Position numbers and translations under genes: made by a program. The notes below the pieces were generated by a model, which made no database searches, was not told where the DNA came from, and saw nothing but the letters and a program-made list of their open reading frames with translations. A DNA stretch of 64,000 nt. Origin: Cupriavidus sp. BIS7. Its GTDB lineage: Bacteria > Pseudomonadota > Gammaproteobacteria > Burkholderiales > Burkholderiaceae. The stretch lies in assembly GCF_000292345.1 (NCBI RefSeq), contig NZ_ALOU01000061.1, positions 1 to 64,000 on the forward strand. Reading direction: 5' to 3'. Below are positions 19,409-27,864 of the stretch, piece by piece; within the stretch, counting starts at the first letter, position 1, and each line of letters opens with the position of its first letter.

Positions 19409-19513
19409 GGGACAACACTGCATCGTCACGACGGCGCGAATCTCATCAGATCACACACCCGGCGTCGGCTAATGACACTAGCCGCGCCAGGAAGTCCGGG
19501 GCCTCGCAACCCG

Positions 19514-20893
19514 CTAGTGCCCGGCGCCTCGAATCGAATCCGGCGAAAAATAGGCCTCGTTGAACTGAGGGCTGCTGTTCAACCGGACCGGCTTGCCTTC
19601 GTTGGTCAACCTGTCCGCCAGATACGAGCCGGCGATCAGATCGTGGTAGAAAGCGGCTGCCGGATAGTAGCGCTTGATATCGTAGGCGTAGAACGATGTT
19701 TGCATATTGGTGCGCCACAACTGGCCGCGGGCGTCGTAGTTGTCGGCAAGCACTGCCATCCATGTATCCTCGTCCAGGTACAGCACCCGCTTGGCGTACT
19801 GATGCCGGAAGCCCTGCTTCAGGGTGGCTTCCAGGACCCAGACGCGGTGAAGCTCGTAACGGACGTAATCGGGGCTGGGATGGTTGGCGCTCAGCAACTC
19901 GGCGTACTTGACGGCGGGATCGGCCAGCTTGTAGTTGTCGTAGGGGATGTAGATTTCCCGCTTGCCAACGATTTTCCAGTCGTAGCGTTCGCCCGAGCCA
20001 TTGAACAGGCGATCGTCATCGACGGTTCGGAAGCCGCCCGGCCCGAGTGGCTGGTCAAACCCGAACTCAGGCGCCTGACGGACGCGGCGGGTGCCCGGGT
20101 TGTACTGCCACGTCCTGGCCGTATCGGATCCTTCGCGATCCCAGAAACTCTGGGAGACGATGATACTGCCGCGTTCCCTCAAGGGGAGCTCGGTCTCGAC
20201 TCGGGCGAACGTGCGATCGATGAGCGGCGACCGCTTTTGGGAAGCGACGTCATTGACGGGCGACCAGATGTCATATTTCCACTTGCCCCATGCAGTCTTG
20301 CCGTCGCGGTACACAACCGCCTGGTCGTAGACCGCTGCCTCTTCCTCGATGGCCGACGAGAACCGAAGGTTCCACATCAGTTCAAGCCCATTCTTGGGCA
20401 CAGGGAACGGCGCGGTGGGCGGATACTCCCTGAGACCGTTCGCATCGGCCGTCATCTGCGTCTTCGGTGCGTAGTCGTGGATGGCCTTGTAGATGGCGTC
20501 GCCATAGCGGAAATCACGGTGGCTCGGGTAGATCATCATCCTGAAGGTCGCGGGATACAGCCTGAACATGGCGAGCTGGCCATCGGTCAGGTGAGCACGG
20601 TATTGCTCCAGGTTCTGGGCCGTGATCGTCGCGACGGGCTTTTCCGTCGCGTAGGAATCCGGATAACCCTCTCCTGGCCGGAACGTCATGCCTGCCGGCG
20701 CACCCTGCCACTTTCCGCTCCACTCCGGGATACTGTTGTCCTTGTTCGCGGTGCGCTCGGCGCCCACCGGCGTCAGCGTGGTATCTAGCCGCTTGATCTC
20801 GTCGGGCGTCAACGCCGCGAAAGCCGGTGCGCCTAGCTGCGCAGCGGTCACCAGTGCACCGGCCAGGGTGCGAAGAAGCCATGCCTTGTTCAT
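19514..20893 (-). CDS. DUF1329 family exported protein
   Basis: A 459-residue exported protein: a signal peptide (MNKAWLLRTLAGALV to APAFA) is followed by LTPDEIKRLDTTLTPVGAER, the characteristic DUF1329 opening. The body is rich in Tyr, Trp and Asp, like other outer-membrane-associated beta proteins of this family. The start at 20893 was chosen because GGAGACAC sits directly upstream; the frame is open a further 60 codons. DUF1329 genes are usually paired with DUF1302 in hydrophobic-substrate degradation clusters, but no DUF1302 gene is present. It is the last gene of a minus-strand operon with a reductase, an SDR and two Dabb-type proteins. The exact role is unknown. Confidence 0.85.
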   Translation of the reverse strand: MNKAWLLRTLAGALVTAAQLGAPAFAALTPDEIKRLDTTLTPVGAERTANKDNSIPEWSGKWQGAPAGMTFRPGEGYPDSYATEKPVATITAQNLEQYRAHLTDGQLAMFRLYPATFRMMIYPSHRDFRYGDAIYKAIHDYAPKTQMTADANGLREYPPTAPFPVPKNGLELMWNLRFSSAIEEEAAVYDQAVVYRDGKTAWGKWKYDIWSPVNDVASQKRSPLIDRTFARVETELPLRERGSIIVSQSFWDREGSDTARTWQYNPGTRRVRQAPEFGFDQPLGPGGFRTVDDDRLFNGSGERYDWKIVGKREIYIPYDNYKLADPAVKYAELLSANHPSPDYVRYELHRVWVLEATLKQGFRHQYAKRVLYLDEDTWMAVLADNYDARGQLWRTNMQTSFYAYDIKRYYPAAAFYHDLIAGSYLADRLTNEGKPVRLNSSPQFNEAYFSPDSIRGAGH

Positions 20894-20945
20894 GTGTCTC
20901 CTGTGTCTCCAGGTCTTCGATGGAAATCGAAGAGTTGTATAGGGG

Positions 20946-21986
20946 CTATGCAACGCTGCGCATCTGGCGCTGCGCCAACGTTTCGATTTCGGCTTCGGCG
21001 GGGCTGCCAACTTGCAGCACAAGCTTCGCGGGAGCCTTGCCTGACTGGACAAGACCGAGCGCGTGTGCGGCATCCTCCAGCGGCAGGCATTCGATGCGGG
21101 GGGGCCGGACTTTCCCTGTCGCGATCAGCGCGGAAATCTCGCGTAATCTTGCGCCGCTTGGCATCCTGCTATACGCCAACGCGGTACGCTTGCCGCGGCG
21201 GGCTGCCTCGGCCGCATCGGGACCGCTGTCTCCACTGACCAGCGTCATGATGGCCACGAGGATGCCGCCTGGCTTGAGCAGGTCCAGGCCATTCGGCAGC
21301 GTGCCGCATCCGACGGCATCCAGTGCCAGATCGACACCGCCGTCCGCCCAGTCCCGCACAGCGTTCGCGATTCCGCCGCCCCGGTAATCGATTGGCATCT
21401 GGCAACCAAGGGATTTCAGTTCGTCGCAGCGGCTTGCGCTGCCGGTAGCGGCCACTCTGGCGCCAGCGGCGTATGCCATCTGGATGGCAAAGGTGCCAAC
21501 AGCGCCCCCACCGCCGTGAACAAGTACTGTCTGGCCCGGCTTGAGTCCTCCTTCGTCAAACAGCCCTGCCCATGCGGCCAGCGCAGGCGTCGGTACCGCC
21601 GCCGCCTCGGCATACCCGAGGCTGTCCGGAATGGCGACCACGGAATCCTGACTGACGGCGACGTATTCCGCGTAGGATCCCCATTTGCCAGCGCCAACAT
21701 CGGTTTGCGCAAACACGCGTTCCCCGGGCTTCCACCCTATTACTCCCTCCCCCACGGCTGCCACGACGCCACTGACATCAAAGCCGATCACGAACGGGAA
21801 GCTATAGCGCATGAAATGGCCAAGATAGCCTTCGCGGCATTTCCAGTCGGCGGGATTGACGCCGGCGCAGACCACACGGATCAGCACTTCGCCGGCAGCG
21901 GGTTCGGGAACCGGGACGTCGGCAATCCTGAGCACATCGGGTCCGCCAGTGCCGTCGATGACGGCGGCGCGCATCAATGTCTCCAT
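20946..21986 (-). CDS. Zinc-free quinone oxidoreductase (MDR superfamily, QOR type)
   Basis: A 346-residue medium-chain reductase. The GroES-like N-terminal part contains VCAGVNPADWKCREG; the Rossmann part has VLVHGGGGAVGTFAIQMA (NADPH motif). The cysteine/histidine zinc ligands of alcohol dehydrogenases are missing, so this is an NADPH-dependent quinone or enone reductase. It starts 3 nt after the SDR stop and is followed after 52 nt by the DUF1329 gene. An internal ATG at 21974 is an alternative start. The substrate is probably an alpha,beta-unsaturated intermediate of the operon's pathway. Confidence 0.85.
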   Translation of the reverse strand: METLMRAAVIDGTGGPDVLRIADVPVPEPAAGEVLIRVVCAGVNPADWKCREGYLGHFMRYSFPFVIGFDVSGVVAAVGEGVIGWKPGERVFAQTDVGAGKWGSYAEYVAVSQDSVVAIPDSLGYAEAAAVPTPALAAWAGLFDEGGLKPGQTVLVHGGGGAVGTFAIQMAYAAGARVAATGSASRCDELKSLGCQMPIDYRGGGIANAVRDWADGGVDLALDAVGCGTLPNGLDLLKPGGILVAIMTLVSGDSGPDAAEAARRGKRTALAYSRMPSGARLREISALIATGKVRPPRIECLPLEDAAHALGLVQSGKAPAKLVLQVGSPAEAEIETLAQRQMRSVA

Positions 21987-21989
21987 GTT

Positions 21990-22868
21990 TCAGCCCTCGT
22001 GCAGGTCTGACCGGCCCAATCCGGGATGGGCCCATGGTGGAACAACGGGCGGCGGCAGCTTGCCAGTCCCGTCGAGTCCAAAGACATCCAGGCCGGCAGC
22101 AAGCGGAAAGTGCAAACTGTGGGCAATGCTGCCAGTGCGTTGCCGGGCCGGCACGCTGCATAGCGCGAGCGCGGTCTCCACAAGGTATTCCACCGGCTCG
22201 ACGGGATAGCCATCCGGGATGAATCGTTCGCTGCCCGGCGTGCGTATTGCCGTGCTCGGCGCAACCGAGTTCACCGCAATATTGTCGGCCTGCAATTCCG
22301 CGGCGAGCCCCTCCGTGAATCGGTTGACCGCCGCCTTGACCGCCGCGTAGGCGGTGGCGCCTCCACTGCGCTCAAACTCGTGGTAAGGACGCACCGGCGC
22401 AAGCGCAGTCACGGATCCCAGGTTCAGGATCCATCCTGCGCCGCGTTCGCGCATCACGGGGATTGCGGCCTTGCTAAGAATGAACGGGACACGCAGGTAG
22501 TGCGCCACCGTCCGGTCGAACATGTCCAGCGGCATGGCTTCAATGCTGCTGTACTCCGCGGAGCCAGCATTGTTGACCAGAATGTCGAAGCCCCCTGCTG
22601 CCTTGACCGCTCGCGGGATGAGCCCTGCGCATTGCGTCGGGTCATCGAGGTCCACCGGCAGCGCAATCGCATTGCCACCTTGCCGACTGATCAGCGCAAC
22701 GGTCTCGCGCAGCGTACCGGGATCTTCGTCGGACTCGCCGGCTTGCCTCGCGGTGACGATGACCGTGGCCCCTTCCGCCGCAAAGCGCTGCGCGATGGCG
22801 CGGCCGATTCCTCGACTGGCACCGGTAACCAGTGCGGTCTTTCCATGTAGCATTCCGTGTCTCGTCAT
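21990..22868 (-). CDS. Short-chain dehydrogenase/reductase (SDR)
   Basis: A 292-residue SDR. The cofactor motif TGASRGIG starts at about residue 15, NNAG is present, and the catalytic Ser...Tyr...Lys is seen as LNLGSVTAL and the AYAAVK segment. The chain is about 40 residues longer than a standard SDR, with a proline-rich tail (LPPPVVPPWAHPG). The start at 22868 overlaps the upstream stop as ATGA, so translation is coupled. It probably oxidises or reduces a hydroxyl/keto group of the operon's unknown substrate. Confidence 0.85.
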   Translation of the reverse strand: MTRHGMLHGKTALVTGASRGIGRAIAQRFAAEGATVIVTARQAGESDEDPGTLRETVALISRQGGNAIALPVDLDDPTQCAGLIPRAVKAAGGFDILVNNAGSAEYSSIEAMPLDMFDRTVAHYLRVPFILSKAAIPVMRERGAGWILNLGSVTALAPVRPYHEFERSGGATAYAAVKAAVNRFTEGLAAELQADNIAVNSVAPSTAIRTPGSERFIPDGYPVEPVEYLVETALALCSVPARQRTGSIAHSLHFPLAAGLDVFGLDGTGKLPPPVVPPWAHPGLGRSDLHEG

Positions 22869-23509
22869 GAGGTGTAGGTCTCCTTGCTGGTGTGGCTGGC
22901 AATCAGGCTCGTGGTGAGTGGGCAGAAGGCGTGAGAGATCGCCTCGACGGTCCAGTCGGGGCACTCGGGATCGAACCATCGATCGACCCATCCCCAATGA
23001 AACGGGTGCATCAGATACTCGCCAAGCAGGTCGTTCACGCTGGCGAACTCCTGCTGCCAGACATGGGTCCAGGTATCGGCCGATAAGACCCGGGCCAGCC
23101 GCCAGTTAAGAATCCCCGGCATGTAGTCCGGCATCCGTAGCAGGTCGCGCTCCAGGGCACGGACCTGCTGCGCGGAGGCCTGCGGGCGGACCCGGAACAT
23201 CAGCGTCCGCCAGACACCATCGCGGAGCAGAGGCTCGCGCTGGCCGCCGCCAATCGGGCGATACACGACGCTATCGACCTCTGCCAGACCTCGCAGCGCG
23301 CTGGCGAGGCCCATGGCTGGGGCATCGGCAAGCTCCAGATCGAGCGTATAGTCGCCAGCGCCAAAGCTTCCCTCCATGTTGCGTCCAAGCGCAATTTGGC
23401 GGACACCAGGCAGTTCGCTGACGCGTGCCAGAAGTTGACGCTCCAGGATCGGTGCGTCCATGCCGACGCTGTCACTGCCTAGCCGGAGCTGCGCGGTCTC
23501 AATCGGCAT
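22865..23509 (-). CDS. Dabb-like (stress-responsive alpha/beta barrel) protein
   Basis: A 214-residue protein resembling two ferredoxin-like alpha/beta barrels. The central part (VWRTLMFRVRPQASAQQVRALERDLL and LNWRLARVLSADTWTHVWQQEF) follows the Dabb pattern, in which a dimeric barrel binds small aromatic or polyketide-like compounds. It overlaps the downstream SDR by 4 nt and the upstream gene by 11 nt, so all three are translationally coupled. No catalytic residues can be assigned by eye. A role as ligand-binding protein, cyclase or hydratase in the pathway is possible. Confidence 0.65.
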   Translation of the reverse strand: MPIETAQLRLGSDSVGMDAPILERQLLARVSELPGVRQIALGRNMEGSFGAGDYTLDLELADAPAMGLASALRGLAEVDSVVYRPIGGGQREPLLRDGVWRTLMFRVRPQASAQQVRALERDLLRMPDYMPGILNWRLARVLSADTWTHVWQQEFASVNDLLGEYLMHPFHWGWVDRWFDPECPDWTVEAISHAFCPLTTSLIASHTSKETYTS

Positions 23510-23843
23510 GTTTCTGCTCCTTGGGCCAAGGCAACGCCACGGTCGCGTCGGACATCACATGCCTGCGGCGCGTTTCACACAGCGCCTCGACCTCAGCCCA
23601 GAAAGAGAGGGCCGAAGCATCGATGCTGGCTCGCATGGTGTAGTAGGCCCGCGTATCCGCCACTTTCCAGAGAAGCCACAGCGTATTGCGCGCGTCTTCG
23701 ATGGCGACGGGCGGCGACGTCCAGCGGTGCAAAAGCGTCAGGCCTCTGGCTTCGCTGGCCGGCTGGTATGAGCGCCCCAGCAAGGCAAGGATGTCAGGCA
23801 TATGCGTGGCATCCAGCACGATCTCGTCGAGCACGTAGATCAT
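23499..23843 (-). CDS. NIPSNAP/Dabb-like small alpha/beta-barrel protein
   Basis: A 114-residue protein with a single ferredoxin-like unit: MIYVLDEIVLDATHMPDILALL, then LTLLHRWTSPPV and TLWLLWKVADTRAYYTMR. This matches the NIPSNAP/Dabb style of dimeric barrel. The start at 23843 opens the operon; the frame is open upstream to 24041 but would run towards the divergent AraC gene. It overlaps the next gene by 11 nt. The function is unknown; tandem Dabb proteins beside an SDR hint at handling of one shared hydrophobic substrate. Confidence 0.6.
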   Translation of the reverse strand: MIYVLDEIVLDATHMPDILALLGRSYQPASEARGLTLLHRWTSPPVAIEDARNTLWLLWKVADTRAYYTMRASIDASALSFWAEVEALCETRRRHVMSDATVALPWPKEQKHAD

Positions 23844-24097
23844 CGCTGGCCCTCGCCAGGCGGATGGGCGTCGCAACGATACTGCGATACCGGTGTTTGC
23901 AGTCTGCAGCAGAGAAACGAAGTCATGGTTTGCCCCATGTATGCGCGTGGTTCGATGGATGGCACCCTTCCCGGTCCAGGCATACGCGCCTTCCTTGCGC
24001 CGGTGAAGTTCCGGGATGATTATGGGAGGCCAGGCAAACACGTATCCCTATCCGGACCGTCAAGAATCCCTACCGAAGCAATCAGCAAGAACGTTCC

Positions 24098-25099
24098 ATG
24101 AGTGCCTATACAACGGGAAAGCCCGCTCCGACCGGCATGGCGCAGCGGCTGCTGGAGGAGCTGAAAAAGCAAGGCGCCGAGATGCCGCCTGCCCCTGGCG
24201 CCGACGAACTTTCGCGGCAGAACCAGTTCACCGCGCTCTATCGCGCTTCAATCGAACAGCTCGAAAGCCTTGTGGCCAAAGGAGACGGCCATCCGCCGAT
24301 GCGCAAAAAGGAAGTGGACTTGCTGTGCCGCTGCGTACTCAGTTGCCAGACCCTGAGGGAAGCCATCATCTGTGCAGCGGACTTTTGCGCGATGCTGTAT
24401 CCGCGCGCGGGTGTCCTAAGCCTCACGCAGCGTGGAGACAGGGCGGTGTTCGGCATGGATTCCCTGCGGCGTGTGAAGACATCGGCTGCCTGCCTGGTGG
24501 ATCTGACGGGGCTCTTCTACTACATGCAGCTCTTTGGATGGCTGATTGGCCAGCCGCTGCGCCCGCACCATGTCTTTCTGGCGCATCCGCGGCGCGAAGA
24601 CGCCATGCCGTTCCTTGGAATGTTCAATGCCACCGTGACCGCCGGCGCTCCGGCCTACGGGTTCGAGTTCGATCCGGCACTGCTGGACTTGCGTGTCGTG
24701 CGACAGGTATCTGACCTGGGCGCTTTCCTGCAGGACTTTCCTTACCGCCTGGTTGGGGCGCCCTCGGAGGTGGTCTCCCTGAGTCAGCAAGCGCGGGGCG
24801 TGCTGCATGCAGCGCTGGCGCACGGGGGACGGCTGCCCACGCTGGCTGAACTGGCTGCTCGCTTTGATATCAGTGAACCGACCATGCGCCGCCGTCTTGC
24901 CTCAGACGGCAGCAGCTATCGCACGCTGTGCGAGCACTGCCTGCGCGAGCACGCCGAACACTGCTTGCGCATGACCAACTGGTCCATCGGACGAATCGCT
25001 GCCCAGCTTGGATTTTCCAGCGAAGAAGCATTCCGCCGGGCATTCTTGCGGTGGACGGGCCACGCACCAACCCGGTTCAGGCGCGAGGCGCGAAGTTAG
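24098..25099 (+). CDS. AraC-family transcriptional regulator (OruR/arabinose-binding-domain type)
   Basis: A 333-residue regulator with an N-terminal effector domain of about 220 residues (LLCRCVLSCQTLREAI, typical of the AraC ligand-binding type PF12625) and a C-terminal double helix-turn-helix: LAARFDISEPTMRRRL and IAAQLGFSSEEAFRRAFLRWTGHAPTRFR. It diverges from the five-gene operon across a 254-nt gap, so it is the likely activator of that operon. The start at 24098 has an AACGTTCC leader without a strong ribosome binding site. Confidence 0.85.
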   Translation: MSAYTTGKPAPTGMAQRLLEELKKQGAEMPPAPGADELSRQNQFTALYRASIEQLESLVAKGDGHPPMRKKEVDLLCRCVLSCQTLREAIICAADFCAMLYPRAGVLSLTQRGDRAVFGMDSLRRVKTSAACLVDLTGLFYYMQLFGWLIGQPLRPHHVFLAHPRREDAMPFLGMFNATVTAGAPAYGFEFDPALLDLRVVRQVSDLGAFLQDFPYRLVGAPSEVVSLSQQARGVLHAALAHGGRLPTLAELAARFDISEPTMRRRLASDGSSYRTLCEHCLREHAEHCLRMTNWSIGRIAAQLGFSSEEAFRRAFLRWTGHAPTRFRREARS

Positions 25100-25343
25100 G
25101 CAGGTTTACGCCATACAGGTGCTGAGGATTGTGCCGTTGGCGTGCCGCCAAATATTGCTTGATGATCCAGAAGCGGAGTTTTGTATCCGTGCGCGCAACG
25201 CCCGAGCGCCAACAGGCATCAGAACAAGACGCGGTGGTCGTAACCTGACCGAGCGCGTGGAAAGGGGTAGCATGGGGGAACGATCGAGCGCCAGGTTCAT
25301 CCGCGCCTGCGTGTGTAACGTCTCTCTAGCTAGGGGTCTCGCC

Positions 25344-25700
25344 ATGATTCGATATCAAACCGCCCCCGATTCGTCGGTCATCGAAGTATCCGTCGAAGGC
25401 AAAATCACCGACCACGAACTGCGCGAAGCCATTGAGCGCATGCGTGGTGATCTTGAACTGAACGGCAAGACCCGTGTGCTCGAACGTATTGAGCATTTCA
25501 GCGGCATCGAGCCGAAGGCGCTGTGGACAGACTTGACGCTCGGCGTCTCCGTCGCCCGCAAGGTCACGCGCGCCGCCGTGGTGGCCGACGCGGGCTGGAT
25601 TCACGCCTCAATGCATTTGGCGCGGTTCTTTACAAAGGCAGAAATCAAAGCGTTCCACCTCAACGAACTGGAACAGGCACGCGCCTGGATCAACGCCTGA
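25344..25700 (+). CDS. SpoIIAA-like (STAS/SEC14-type) protein
   Basis: A 118-residue protein with the SpoIIAA-like pattern: beta-rich start (IEVSVEGKITDHELREAIERM), a KTRVLERIEHFSG middle and the typical end RFFTKAEIKAFHLNELEQARAWI. Proteins of this group bind lipids or act as anti-anti-sigma-like modules, but without a partner kinase nearby no role can be given. The start at 25344 follows AGGGGTCTCGCC. The 244-nt upstream gap holds a small palindrome TTGGCG/CGCCAA and no gene. Confidence 0.75.
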   Translation: MIRYQTAPDSSVIEVSVEGKITDHELREAIERMRGDLELNGKTRVLERIEHFSGIEPKALWTDLTLGVSVARKVTRAAVVADAGWIHASMHLARFFTKAEIKAFHLNELEQARAWINA

Positions 25701-25792
25701 GCGTCGTCTTTGGCGGACCGCATCGGGCAGAGGTCGGCCATCTGCTGTCACCCTGCCGATAACCTCGCACGCGTCACATACCTCTGCGTCCA

Positions 25793-26371
25793 TCAATTGG
25801 CAGCGGCCGTCTTCCACAGCGCCAGCGCGCCAATGTTCAAGACGACGGTGCCCCAGAAGACAACCTGAAACGCCTGCTTTCGGTTCTTATGCCGCAGGAG
25901 GTGTTGCGCGGCGAGCGCGCCTGGCCATCCGCCGCAAAGGGCGATGAAATGCAAATTGGCCTCGGGAATGCGCCAAGCGTTTCGGTTTGCCCGTCCCTTG
26001 TCGTCAGAGTACGCAAGGAACGCGACGATGCTAGCCAGAACGCTGATGATGCCCGCCGGTCGAGGGAGGTAACCACCCAACGCACAACCGACTATGGTTG
26101 CCAAGGCGGACAGAGCGACAAACGCCGGCAACCAGTTTGTCTCGCCACCAGTGGACTTGGGTGCGCCCGCTATCGTGACATTGAGCGCCTGCATCCGGCC
26201 GTCCTTTCCTTTGGCGAGCTCGAAACTCACCCGGTCACCCGGCTTCGGTTTGACTGAACGAGTTTGCAATGCAGTGACATGGAAGAACACGTCCTTGAGG
26301 TCCGCGTGAATATCGATGAACCCATAGCCCTTGTCAGGATGCCAGGATTTGATTCGCCCCGCTTTTTTCAT
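25793..26371 (-). CDS. Cold-shock domain / DUF1294 membrane protein
   Basis: A 192-residue fusion. Residues 1-70 are a cold-shock domain with KGYGFIDI and DVFFHVTAL, the RNP1- and RNP2-like nucleic-acid-binding strands. After a short linker, two hydrophobic stretches (LPAFVALSALATIVG, IISVLASIVAFLA) lead to the DUF1294 signature WRIPEANLHFIALCGGWPGALAAQ. The membrane half would anchor an RNA- or DNA-binding head in the cytoplasm. This architecture is common in proteobacteria, but its role is unknown. It converges with the SpoIIAA-like gene. Confidence 0.85.
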   Translation of the reverse strand: MKKAGRIKSWHPDKGYGFIDIHADLKDVFFHVTALQTRSVKPKPGDRVSFELAKGKDGRMQALNVTIAGAPKSTGGETNWLPAFVALSALATIVGCALGGYLPRPAGIISVLASIVAFLAYSDDKGRANRNAWRIPEANLHFIALCGGWPGALAAQHLLRHKNRKQAFQVVFWGTVVLNIGALALWKTAAAN

Positions 26372-26398
26372 CTTCTTTGATTGGTATCGCCGGAGATG

Positions 26399-26436
26399 GC
26401 AAGTGTAAGCGATGGAGATTTATCCATGACACTTGC
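26399..26436. repeat. Short inverted repeat upstream of the DUF1294 gene
   Basis: GCAAGTGT (26399-26406) and ACACTTGC (26429-26436) are separated by 22 nt. They lie 28 nt upstream of the CSD/DUF1294 start (minus strand) and behind the P450 stop. It could be an operator or the end of the long capsule transcript; no T-tract is present. Confidence 0.4.
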
Positions 26437-26471
26437 ATCGGTCAGCGCGGTGAACGACAGCGGGTAGAAGA

Positions 26472-27848
26472 TCAGCACATCCTCGCCTGGCGGCGATACA
26501 GACGCACGCGCACCCCGTTGCCCGAGCGGACCGTGACTCGACCCACCACCTTGGGCACGTGCCCGTTGTCGGCTTCCACACGATAGCGACGCACAATGCT
26601 GGCCAGGATCAGCACGGCTTCCTGCGTCGCGAAGGCCGCGCCGATGCAAACACGTGGCCCCTTGCTGAATGGGAGATATGCGCATTTCGCCGAAGCCTTT
26701 CCAGCGTCGGTGTCGAAGCGTTCCGGCGCAAAGTCATCAGGCCGCTCCCACAGCGTTCGATGCCGATGGAGCAACCACGGCGAGATCATGATCGGCGATC
26801 CTTCCTTGACTTCCTTGTTGCGAATGCACTGCGACTGCGCGGCTTCGCGCACGAAGAAGCCGACCGGTGGATACAGGCGCAGTGTCTCCCGAAAGACATT
26901 CCCCAGCGTGGGCAGGTCCTTGATATCCCCTGCGACGAAATCGCGGTCGCCAACCACTGCCTCGATCTCCGCCACGATCTTGTCTTGCAGATGCGGGCAT
27001 TGCGACAGCAGGTAGAGCGCCCACGTCAGCGCGCTGGCCGATGTCTCATGTCCGGCCAGGAACAGCGTGCACACCTGATCCACCAACTCCACGTACGAAA
27101 GACTGTCGCCTGTAACCGGGTCCACGGCATCCATCATGCCGGACAGAATGTCGTGATGAACCGCTTGCTGCCCACCCTCCCTTTCAGCCATCCGGCGCGC
27201 GATGATCCCGGAGAGAATCGCGCGAATCTTCCTGGCCGCGCGCCGGCTGCCTAGGGCCGACAGCACCGGCGGGAGCCGGTAGATCATCAGGATCATCGCC
27301 CGTTGGGCATGATGCTGAAAATCGAGGAAAGCGTCGTAGATCTCCTGCGCCGTGGACGCTTCGAGATTGTCGGACAGGATGGTACGAAAGATGATGTCGG
27401 CAGTGACGTAGCTCATCTCGCCATCGACTTCGTAGCTACGCCCGTCCGCCACGGCATCCAGCCGCTGCAGCATCGCCGTGGCTGAATCCGACATGAGCGA
27501 AAACACCAGCTTCAGGCGAGCCTGCGCGAACGCCGGTTCCACCAGTCGACGCTGGCGTTCCCACACCTCGCCGTTGGTCGTGAAGATGCTGGAACCGAGC
27601 AGCGGCTCCAGTGCGCGCCGCATCAGTTCGTGCTTGGGATACTGATGCGTGTCGCCAAGAATGCGGCGTACCCAGTCCGCATCGTTGACCATGAAGATGT
27701 CCATGCCGGGCTGCGATATCTTGCCCATCTTCATGGAATAACTGCGCTCGAACAGTACGTCGATCCACGAATTCCAGCCACGCAGGAAACGCAGGATGAA
27801 CGAGCTCTTGCGGACATGTGGCTTGGGATACGGCGGCTGGAAACTCAT
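26472..27848 (-). CDS. Cytochrome P450
   Basis: A 458-residue heme monooxygenase. The oxygen-binding I-helix reads AGHETS (265-270), the ExxR pair is ETLR (321-324) and the heme cysteine is Cys401 in FSKGPRVCIG. All hallmark residues are intact. There is no N-terminal anchor and no fused reductase, so it needs an external electron donor, none of which is encoded nearby. The style resembles CYP102/CYP4-like fatty-acid hydroxylases more than camphor-type P450s, but a substrate cannot be read. It starts 16 nt after the hydrolase gene and is the last gene of the run that begins at kpsM, an unusual place for a P450. Confidence 0.9.
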   Translation of the reverse strand: MSFQPPYPKPHVRKSSFILRFLRGWNSWIDVLFERSYSMKMGKISQPGMDIFMVNDADWVRRILGDTHQYPKHELMRRALEPLLGSSIFTTNGEVWERQRRLVEPAFAQARLKLVFSLMSDSATAMLQRLDAVADGRSYEVDGEMSYVTADIIFRTILSDNLEASTAQEIYDAFLDFQHHAQRAMILMIYRLPPVLSALGSRRAARKIRAILSGIIARRMAEREGGQQAVHHDILSGMMDAVDPVTGDSLSYVELVDQVCTLFLAGHETSASALTWALYLLSQCPHLQDKIVAEIEAVVGDRDFVAGDIKDLPTLGNVFRETLRLYPPVGFFVREAAQSQCIRNKEVKEGSPIMISPWLLHRHRTLWERPDDFAPERFDTDAGKASAKCAYLPFSKGPRVCIGAAFATQEAVLILASIVRRYRVEADNGHVPKVVGRVTVRSGNGVRVRLYRRQARMC

Positions 27849-27864
27849 GACGTCAGGTTCTGCT

